NCBI RefSeq assembly: GCF_009665255.1
Contig: NZ_CP035687.1
Span: forward strand, 62,001 to 126,000
Reading direction: 5' to 3'
Length of the DNA: 64,000 nt
Origin: Vibrio metoecus
Lineage (GTDB): Bacteria > Pseudomonadota > Gammaproteobacteria > Enterobacterales > Vibrionaceae
Positions 1 through 5,617 of the stretch are shown in pieces; position 1 is the first letter of the stretch; each line of letters starts with the position of its first letter. The position numbers and the translations under genes are program-made. The notes under the pieces are model-generated. The model saw only the letters and a program-made list of their open reading frames with translations. It did no database searches and was not told the origin of the DNA.

Positions 1-1
1 G

Positions 2-205
2 GTGGGTTGTAACAGTTGCTATAAAACAAGAGAAGCAGCGTGGGCTGCTTGTAACTCTAAATACAATGATAAATGCTATTTTTTGGGTAAAGACTACCAA
101 GTTTGTAGTGATGGCAGCGAGCAGCACTATGATAGCGACAGAAGACGCTCTTTGAACGATACCTATTGCGAATCGGGTGAATGCGATCCAGACTATGATA
201 TTTAA
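2..205 (+). CDS. Cys-rich cassette protein, probably the C-terminal part
   Basis: An open frame runs from the window edge to a TAA at 203-205. A GTG at position 2 could serve as start, but the real start probably lies outside the window. The visible 67 residues are polar and hold about eight cysteines, with acidic stretches near the end. That would suit a small disulfide-bonded or metal-binding protein. I do not recognise the family. Its position at the distal end of the superintegron makes it a likely cassette gene. No attC is recognisable between it and the next gene remnant. Confidence 0.45.
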   Translation: MGCNSCYKTREAAWAACNSKYNDKCYFLGKDYQVCSDGSEQHYDSDRRRSLNDTYCESGECDPDYDI

Positions 206-526
206 GGCTTATTAATGAGAGTTATTTACAAATTTATATCCACGCTCTAATTTATAATATTTATAAATCAAGTGGTTATTGGGTATGTTTTAATGGTTAT
301 TACTAATAGGCTACATTTCCCAAAGTGCTAATTTATCGATTGCAATGTTTTTATTGTGCTTTTAATAATTCTTCGTCTGCTAAAGCTAAACGAGCTGACG
401 AATTTATGAATTAAAAATATAAAGGCAAGTTTACTATACATAGAAATAAATATTGCTTATTAACGACATACAAAAAACATTAAAACGCGTATAAAAAGTG
501 GACGTATTAAGAAGAACAGGTATTAA
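206..526. other. AT-rich intergenic stretch, no gene seen
   Basis: About 320 bases of very AT-rich sequence lie between the Cys-rich ORF and the truncated gene remnant. The only structure seen is an imperfect inverted repeat around 370-400 (TTCGTC ... GACGAA), which may be a weak terminator or part of a decayed attC. No convincing attC core and no coding frame with a ribosome-binding site were found. Confidence 0.4.
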
Positions 527-634
527 TATGAAACATATAAGCAAGATCTGAGTATTCAGGACCTGAGTTCAATGTTTGGACGTCAAACTGGTGGAATAGG
601 GGCACGTCTGCGGAAATTAGGTCTAATGGCATAA
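527..634 (+). pseudogene. 5'-truncated gene remnant with a HTH-like C-terminal tail
   Basis: The frame ending at TAA 632-634 reads about 35 residues with no upstream start; a stop lies immediately before it. The tail contains LSSMFGRQTGGIGARLRKLG. This pattern (F-x-R-Q-x-G-x-I-x-x-R-L-x-K-L-G-L) is the C-terminal helix-turn-helix-like tail found in several bacterial DNA-related proteins. I infer a cassette gene that lost its 5' part. The IS30-family element begins directly after its stop codon, and the attC at 1718 may be its own. Confidence 0.5.
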
Positions 635-635
635 A

Positions 636-1712
636 CTTAGTATCAAGTTTGAAGTGCAACGATCAGCGATAATATCCAACAAAACATTCCTCCGGAGTTT
701 GAAAGCCAAGACGAGCTCTGGGTCTGTTGTTAAGTTTGTGGGCAATCGCGTTGCACTTTGCTTGAGTAAGTGTCGCCATCGAGGTGCCTTTGTGGAGATA
801 TTGTCGGATAAGGCCGTTGGTATTTTCATTGGTTCCTCGTTCCCAAGAGTGGTGTGGGTTAGCAAAATAAAATCGAGTATCGGTGGCGGCTTCAATAAGC
901 TCATATTGGTTAAACTCAGTGCCATTATCGGCGGTAATGGTGGTAAACAGGCCATCAAATCGACTCATAAGCTGAATGGTTCGCTGGTTAAGTGATGCGG
1001 TTATTCGGTCGTCCATTTGCCCAATCAGGGTGTAGCCGGTCATGCGCTCAACGAGTGTCACGATGCAGTGTTTAGAGCCTTTCCCCATAACCGTATCAAT
1101 TTCCCAGTGTCCACGCGTTTTACGTGTTTCGACACTTTTGGGTCGTTCTGAGATATGTCGTTTATTGGCGAGCCTTCCGCGACTATCGTAGGCAGCGTAA
1201 CGCTTGCGCCGCTGTTTGGTTGATTGTCGGAGGTGCTTCCAAAGCGTGCCTCCATTGGCTTTATCTCGCCAGATGTACTGGTAAATGGACTCATGGCTAA
1301 TGGTCGGCTGTTTATATCGTTTCATTCTTCCGACCACTTGAGCAGGACTCCAGTCTTTTTTAATAAAGTGCACGACTTGGTTATATTGCTGCTGAGTAAT
1401 ACGCTGATTGCGCCTAGATTTACTGCGCCTTGTCCGAGTGCGTTGGTCGGCTTTGAAAGCGCGGTATGCTCCATCGTAAGCACAACGGTTGCGAGCAATT
1501 TCGCGAGAAATCGTACTCTTATGTCGCCCAGTGAGTTTGGCGATATGGGTATAGCTTAGACCTTGCTTTTTATAAGCAGCGATTGTATATCTCTCACCCT
1601 CGGTGAGCTGTTTATAAGTCATTCTTTTTCACTTCTTGGCGGGAGGAAAAATAGGGATTATGACGGCTCACCGTTTTATTTTTTAGTGTTGCACTTAGTA
1701 TATGAATCCAAG
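636..1712 (-). mobile_element. IS30-family insertion sequence, complete copy
   Basis: The element spans about 1077 bp. Its imperfect terminal inverted repeats end in AAGTGCAAC: left CTTAGTATC...AAGTGCAAC at 636-662, right GTTGCACTT...CCAAG ending about 1712. One minus-strand transposase fills it. The ends were set by comparison with the deleted second copy at 4029-4393. It lies between the stop codon of a cassette remnant (634) and the start of an attC (1718). I could not identify a clear target-site duplication. Confidence 0.85.
663..1622 (-). CDS. IS30-family transposase
   Basis: This 319-aa DDE transposase matches the usual IS30-family length. An N-terminal HTH (residues ~1-45) contains GERYTIAAYKKQGLSYTHIA and HKSTISREIARN. 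The DDE catalytic core is visible as WEIDTVMGKG (first D), ITADNGTEFNQYE (second D) and SWERGTNENTNGLIRQYL (catalytic E in the family-typical ERG-x-NENTNGL-RQ context). It ends with the typical RPRARLGFQTPEECF tail. It is expected to catalyse IS30-type transposition. The frame is intact, so the element may be active. Confidence 0.95.
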   Translation of the reverse strand: MTYKQLTEGERYTIAAYKKQGLSYTHIAKLTGRHKSTISREIARNRCAYDGAYRAFKADQRTRTRRSKSRRNQRITQQQYNQVVHFIKKDWSPAQVVGRMKRYKQPTISHESIYQYIWRDKANGGTLWKHLRQSTKQRRKRYAAYDSRGRLANKRHISERPKSVETRKTRGHWEIDTVMGKGSKHCIVTLVERMTGYTLIGQMDDRITASLNQRTIQLMSRFDGLFTTITADNGTEFNQYELIEAATDTRFYFANPHHSWERGTNENTNGLIRQYLHKGTSMATLTQAKCNAIAHKLNNRPRARLGFQTPEECFVGYYR

Positions 1713-1717
1713 ACACC

Positions 1718-1843
1718 TAACAAACGCCTCAAGAGGGACTGCCAACGCGCGGCGTTTCCAGTCCCAATGAGCCGAAGTGGTTACGGTTGTTGTGTTTAAG
1801 TTTTGTGGTAATGCGTTGCCAGCCCCTTAGGCGGGCGTTAGGT
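1718..1843 (+). repeat. attC site (VCR), superintegron cassette
   Basis: This VCR-type attC starts TAACAAACGCCTCAAGAGGG and ends GCCCCTTAGGCGGGCGTTAGG. The imperfect palindrome pairs CGCCTCAAGAGGG with CCCCTTAGGCG. The recombination core GTTAGG at 1837-1842 marks the boundary with the following cassette. VCRs are recombination sites for the chromosomal integron integrase. It lies directly downstream of the IS30 element. Confidence 0.95.
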
Positions 1844-1976
1844 GTGTAGTATTCACAGTTTTGCTTTATTTTTGTTGATGCATTTCCCTTGATTATGTAT
1901 AAGTCGTTTTGAAAATAACCTTTAACACCATGATTACATTAGTTTTTGCCAACCTTTAATAACATGGAGAATAAAG

Positions 1977-2402
1977 GTGGAAAAAAGTAACGAGAAAGTA
2001 CAGTTGCTAGTAAATGCTATTCGGTTTCGTAAACCCTACACGGCTAATGATTTTCAAGTAACAGCATCTGAGCTGAAAGTGAAAAAAGAGAGTTATCACT
2101 TAAGTAAAATCAAGAGTATTGAACTGAAGCGTCTTGGCTTCAAAGATAACGTGGTTAAAGTGACAACATACGCCATTTTACTGTCAGCAGCGACTTGGGC
2201 TTTTGTACCTGAGTTTGGTTTTTTTGCGCTCATAATTGCTCTGATTTTGGCTTTGGTTTCGATGAGAAAGTATGAGTTGAAAGTAGAGTTTAAAGGTACA
2301 GATGAAACGGGTGATTACTGGGTATCAATAGCTCGTTGTTGGACGGAAGATGAATTTCATATTCTAGAGAATATTTATACTGAACTGAAAAGCAGAATCT
2401 AG
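1977..2402 (+). CDS. Cassette-encoded membrane protein, unknown function
   Basis: The 141-aa product has a polar N-terminal region (~1-60) with many Lys and Ser. Two adjacent hydrophobic segments follow around residues 62-98 (YAILLSAATWAFVPEFGFFALIIALILALVS), then a charged C-terminal domain. This is a two-helix hairpin anchor with cytoplasmic flanks. The GTG start is preceded by GGAG about 10 bases upstream. It is the only gene in the cassette between attC 1718-1843 and attC 2453-2579. I do not recognise the family; membrane toxins, immunity proteins or PH-like proteins are possible. Confidence 0.7.
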   Translation: MEKSNEKVQLLVNAIRFRKPYTANDFQVTASELKVKKESYHLSKIKSIELKRLGFKDNVVKVTTYAILLSAATWAFVPEFGFFALIIALILALVSMRKYELKVEFKGTDETGDYWVSIARCWTEDEFHILENIYTELKSRI

Positions 2403-2409
2403 CACAGAG

Positions 2410-2433
2410 GCTCGTCAATTTTGGCGAGCTTTT
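2410..2433 (+). terminator. Terminator-like hairpin of the cassette gene
   Basis: Stem GCTCGTC/GGCGAGC (one G-T pair) is followed by TTTT, just after the stop codon of the 141-aa cassette gene and before its attC. Confidence 0.6.
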
Positions 2434-2452
2434 GAGTTTATGGTCCCGCACC

Positions 2453-2579
2453 TAACAAACGCCTCAAGAGGGACTGTCAACGCGTGGCGTTTCCAGTCCC
2501 ATTGAGTCGCGGTGGTTACGGTTGCTGTGTTTGAGTTTGGTTGTTATGCGTTGTCAGCCCCTTAGGCGGGCGTTATGTT
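2453..2579 (+). repeat. attC site (VCR), superintegron cassette
   Basis: This second VCR is nearly identical to the one at 1718-1843: TAACAAACGCCTCAAGAGGG at the left, CCCCTTAGGCGGGCGTTATG at the right. The crossover core is GTTATGT at 2573-2579. Its right end supplies an ATG (2575) in frame with the next cassette gene. Confidence 0.95.
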
Positions 2580-2598
2580 CACAAGATGGATAGTAAAA

Positions 2599-2928
2599 AT
2601 GGATGAGAAAGTACTAATAGCTTTTGGTGTTTTGGGCGGTGTTTCACTCCTCAGTTTTGTGTTGTTCTATATAAATAAAAACGCACAGTTTAAGAGGAAA
2701 TACTATCCATTATTCTCTGTCGTAACGGGTGCTTTATTTTTGTTCATTGTATATTTGCAGGGCTTTGTTAATCATCAATTCTGGATGGTAATTGTTCCCA
2801 TTGTTTCTCTAATAACTTTTATGAACATACGTGGTGCTAAGTTTTGCGATAACTGTGGGAAATCAAACTTTGGGCAATCATTAAAAGATAGAAAAATCGA
2901 ATGCCCCAGATGTGGGCATACTATTTGA
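2599..2928 (+). CDS. Cassette-encoded membrane protein with C-terminal zinc ribbon
   Basis: The 109-aa product starts MDEKVLIAFG. An alternative start at 2575 lies inside the attC end; I prefer 2599 because GGATAG sits 5-10 bases upstream. Three hydrophobic segments (about residues 4-22, 33-52 and 58-74) are followed by a cytosolic tail with two CxxC pairs (CDNCGKSN ... CPRCGH), a zinc-ribbon pattern. I do not know the family. It is the sole gene of its cassette. Confidence 0.65.
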   Translation: MDEKVLIAFGVLGGVSLLSFVLFYINKNAQFKRKYYPLFSVVTGALFLFIVYLQGFVNHQFWMVIVPIVSLITFMNIRGAKFCDNCGKSNFGQSLKDRKIECPRCGHTI

Positions 2929-2937
2929 GTAATGTGA

Positions 2938-3053
2938 ACATAACAAGGCGTTTAAGGCGGATTCACAACGCTTGGCGATTTCAGTTCCAGTCAGGTTAAG
3001 TGTTGGTTTAAGTTTGATGGTTAGCGTTGTTCACCACTTAACGCGGCGTTAAC
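2938..3053 (+). repeat. Divergent attC site (not a canonical VCR)
   Basis: The site starts CATAACAAGGCGTTTAAGGC and ends CACTTAACGCGGCGTTAAC. GGCGTTTAAGGC at the left pairs imperfectly with the AACGCGGCGTT side at the right. It occupies the position expected of an attC between two cassette genes but differs from the two VCRs in most of its length. It resembles attC sites of other Vibrio or environmental integrons, which suggests a cassette acquired from elsewhere. Confidence 0.8.
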
Positions 3054-3131
3054 TTACCAGAACGCCATTTTCTTTACTAAATCAATGGTATATGTATTAT
3101 TGGTGTCGAACAGATATCGTAGGAAACGCTA

Positions 3132-4028
3132 ATGATTGAAATGTTGATTGAAAATAAAGAATGGCTTTTCTCGGGAGCAGGAATGGCATTGATTGCAGCT
3201 ATAGGTTCAAGGGTATTTAAGTCACACCCTGCACCTACCGAAACCAAGATTATAGTTGCGACTCAAGCAAATCAAGATGCGAAGAGCGATACTGAAATTG
3301 ATTCAGAAGTAAGTCGAATTGCTATGCGTTTTGTAAAAACGTTAGACTTAATGAATGAAGGCAGGGAGTATTCAAAATACACAATTGCTCAGTTAGCTCA
3401 AGTAATGAAACTACATAAGGTTAGTGAGTTAGAAGGCGTCTTTCGAGGAAAAGAAGAACCAACATTTGAGTTTGTAGATCATTTTGCGAATACATTCGGA
3501 GTAAATAGAGATTGGCTTTTAGAGGGTAAAAATAGCCCATTTAGCAACAATGACCAGACTATGAGTGAGCCTCATTGGTATTTAGATGAAATTAAACAAA
3601 CCAAACCTCTGCGTGTATTCTTTGTCCGAGAAGATAGCAGTAAAGCTCGTGCGTTTTTACTACTCAAAATTGATGATTTTAAATACAAAATATTACATCG
3701 GACCTGGCATATAAGTGATGAAGTAGGGGCTGGTGGCAGACGCCAACTTGTTAGCTTTTATGAATTGATAAAATCATTGCGTGATAAGCAACGTTATAGC
3801 TCTAGATGCGGAGGTTTAACGTTAAGCTGTGATGACTTTAGCTGCTTACTATCCGGTGAAAAATATCCAGGTACTTTTGTAGGCATTGGCTACAGAGAAG
3901 ATCCTTGGTGGGATGATTTTACCGACATTCATCACCGATACCCGATTGCGGAAAACTATGAGTCATGGCATGGGCGAAGCTTTATCAAAGCACAAAATAT
4001 TGTTCGTGAAAAACTCGCTGAAGAGTAA
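3132..4028 (+). CDS. Cassette-encoded membrane-anchored protein with HTH-like segment
   Basis: The 298-aa product has an N-terminal membrane segment (~8-30, WLFSGAGMALIAAIGSRVF) and a linker. A region at ~82-140 resembles a Cro/CI-type helix-turn-helix: YTIAQLAQVMKLHKVSELEGV, then EPTFEFVDHFANTFGVNRDWLLEG. The 'FGVNRDWLLEG' end is typical of XRE-family regulators. A C-terminal domain (~150-298) of unknown type is rich in aromatics and Cys (CGGLTLSCDDFSCLL; DPWWDDF). No attC follows; a deleted IS30 copy begins at the stop codon. Function unknown. Confidence 0.7.
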   Translation: MIEMLIENKEWLFSGAGMALIAAIGSRVFKSHPAPTETKIIVATQANQDAKSDTEIDSEVSRIAMRFVKTLDLMNEGREYSKYTIAQLAQVMKLHKVSELEGVFRGKEEPTFEFVDHFANTFGVNRDWLLEGKNSPFSNNDQTMSEPHWYLDEIKQTKPLRVFFVREDSSKARAFLLLKIDDFKYKILHRTWHISDEVGAGGRRQLVSFYELIKSLRDKQRYSSRCGGLTLSCDDFSCLLSGEKYPGTFVGIGYREDPWWDDFTDIHHRYPIAENYESWHGRSFIKAQNIVREKLAEE

Positions 4029-4393
4029 CTTAGTATCAAGTTTGAAGTGCAACGATCAGCGATAATATCCAACAAAACATTCCTCCGGAGTTTGAAAGCC
4101 CAGACGAGCTCTGGGTCTGTTGTTAAGTTTGTGCGCAATCGCATTGCACTTTGCTTGAGTAAGTGTCGCCATCGAGGTGCCTTTGGGCAGATATTGTCGG
4201 ATAAGTCCGTTGGTATTTTCATTGGTTCCTCGCTCCCAAGAGTGGTGTGGGTTAGCAAAATAAAATCGAGTATCGGTGGCGGCTTCAATAAGCTCATATT
4301 GGTTAAACTCAGTGCGATTATCGGCGGTTATGCCGTGATTGTACGTCTCTCACTGTTTTATTTTTAATATTGCACTTAGTATATGAATCTAAG
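4029..4393 (-). mobile_element. Internally deleted IS30-family copy (365 bp)
   Basis: Both ends match the complete copy at 636-1712: left 4029-4328 equals 636-935 with a few substitutions, and the right end matches ~1581-1597 plus ~1672-1712. Two internal segments are missing (about 936-1580 and 1598-1671 of the full copy). The second lies between two CTCAC direct repeats. Only the C-terminal third of the transposase frame remains, so it cannot transpose by itself. Both terminal repeats are kept, so it could be moved in trans by the intact copy. Confidence 0.9.
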
Positions 4394-4466
4394 CGTTCTT
4401 GCTGACCACTATTTACCCAAATCGTTATGGTAGATGTCTGCCAATTTATCGCTATCTGGAGTCTGT

Positions 4467-5006
4467 ATGCTGAGTAAAGAGAAGACAGGACTTATTCTGG
4501 TTGATATTCAAGGCAAGCTTGCTCGCACTGTAGTTGAGAGTAATGAACTGATCGAGCAGTGTCAGAAGCTAATTCAAGGTGTACAAGCGTTGGGGATGCC
4601 AATCCTCTGGTTAGAACAGAATCCGGATAAATTAGGGGATACGGTGGAGGAAATACGCAAACATCTTCCTAATCTCAACCGTATTATCAAATACACGTTT
4701 GATGCTAGCCAAGAACCCCAGTTTATTCATGCAATTCAGGCTACTGGGCGCACTTCTTGGCTGGTAGCGGGAATTGAAGCCCATATCTGTGTTTATCAAA
4801 CCATTAGCCATTTGAAGCGGCTAGGCTACGACATGCATTTAGTGATTGACTGCATTTCATCTCGACTCAAAGCGAATAAATCGTTAGCGATAGATAAACT
4901 GGCGAAGCAAGGCGTGCCGATGACAGGGGTTGAGATGTGTCTTTATGAACTGGTGCAAGATTGTCGAGCTCCCGAATTCAAAACGATCTTGAACCTCATC
5001 AAATAA
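4467..5006 (+). CDS. Isochorismatase-family cysteine hydrolase
   Basis: The 179-aa product is typical in size for the isochorismatase/nicotinamidase fold. The catalytic Asp is in GLILVDIQGKLA (near residue 10), a central Lys is in the IIKYTFDA region and the nucleophile Cys is in GIEAHICVYQTI. The start at 4467 (MLSKEKTG) is chosen because TGGAG lies 7-8 bases upstream; an upstream ATG at 4434 has no such site. Substrate unknown; YcaC-like hydrolases are the closest kind I recognise. It is the first ordinary chromosomal gene after the superintegron. Confidence 0.85.
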   Translation: MLSKEKTGLILVDIQGKLARTVVESNELIEQCQKLIQGVQALGMPILWLEQNPDKLGDTVEEIRKHLPNLNRIIKYTFDASQEPQFIHAIQATGRTSWLVAGIEAHICVYQTISHLKRLGYDMHLVIDCISSRLKANKSLAIDKLAKQGVPMTGVEMCLYELVQDCRAPEFKTILNLIK

Positions 5007-5065
5007 TCAGCACCCCCTCCCCAAATTATAATCCTGCTAGGCAAGCAACGTTCTAGTGGAATATG

Positions 5066-5245
5066 TTAACTGATGACAAGCTCGCCATTTTCATCGATGT
5101 ATAGATGAGCTTGGCTGTTTTCAATGAGCTCGACTGCGCTGATTGGGGTGACAGGAAACAGCTCTCCTTTAGCATGAAACACAGGCTCGTCCCAAAAACT
5201 GTCCTTATAGCTACCAGCTTGATCAAATTGAATGAGAACTTTCAT
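5066..5245 (-). CDS. Small conserved-looking hypothetical protein (59 aa)
   Basis: The minus-strand frame starts ATG 5245-5243 and stops TAA 5068-5066. AGGAAG sits 7 bases before the ATG, an excellent ribosome-binding site. The product begins MKVLIQFDQAGSYKDSF and ends LYIDENGELVIS. It is acidic and soluble, without cysteines or membrane segments, and looks like a compact beta-rich domain. The family is not recognised. It is convergent with the isochorismatase-like gene. Confidence 0.7.
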   Translation of the reverse strand: MKVLIQFDQAGSYKDSFWDEPVFHAKGELFPVTPISAVELIENSQAHLYIDENGELVIS

Positions 5246-5617
5246 GGCATCTTCCTAAATAAGACAAGGTGAGTACACTAACAATAGGAAAGTTTGGCAT
5301 GTTGCGTAAGTGTTAAAATTAACAAGTTAAGGTTGCTGATTTGCAAGTGACGAATGACTAATGATGGGCTAGTCATTTCAATGTATTGATTTAAAAATTT
5401 TTTCATCTCCCATTTGGCGCTGGGCAATACAGTGGTTGCGTCAGTGGTGGTGGGGGCTGAGGGATGTTTTCAGAGCTACGAAGCCGTTTCATCAATAAAG
5501 AGATATCGAGTCAAAGTTAAAAAACATCTGTTGATTCATTGTGTTATCAAAGGAAAAATGTGTAGTTTTAAAGATATTGAACTTTGATATCCAGCATTCT
5601 CTGACGCAGGAAGAAAT
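5246..5617. other. Intergenic region between divergent genes
   Basis: This is the shared upstream region of the 59-aa gene (minus) and the 957-aa phosphatase-like gene (plus). An 8-bp inverted repeat AATGACTA/TAGTCATT occurs at 5353-5377, a possible operator. Nothing else is clearly recognisable. Confidence 0.4.

Noticed and set aside
654..1559. Plus-strand frames across the IS30 element
   Set aside because: They are antisense to a clear DDE transposase with all motifs and carry no ribosome-binding site.
1..4400. CRISPR array in the repeat-rich start
   Set aside because: The repeats are attC sites of over 110 bp separated by genes and are imperfect palindromes; there are no short regular repeats with spacers and no cas genes.
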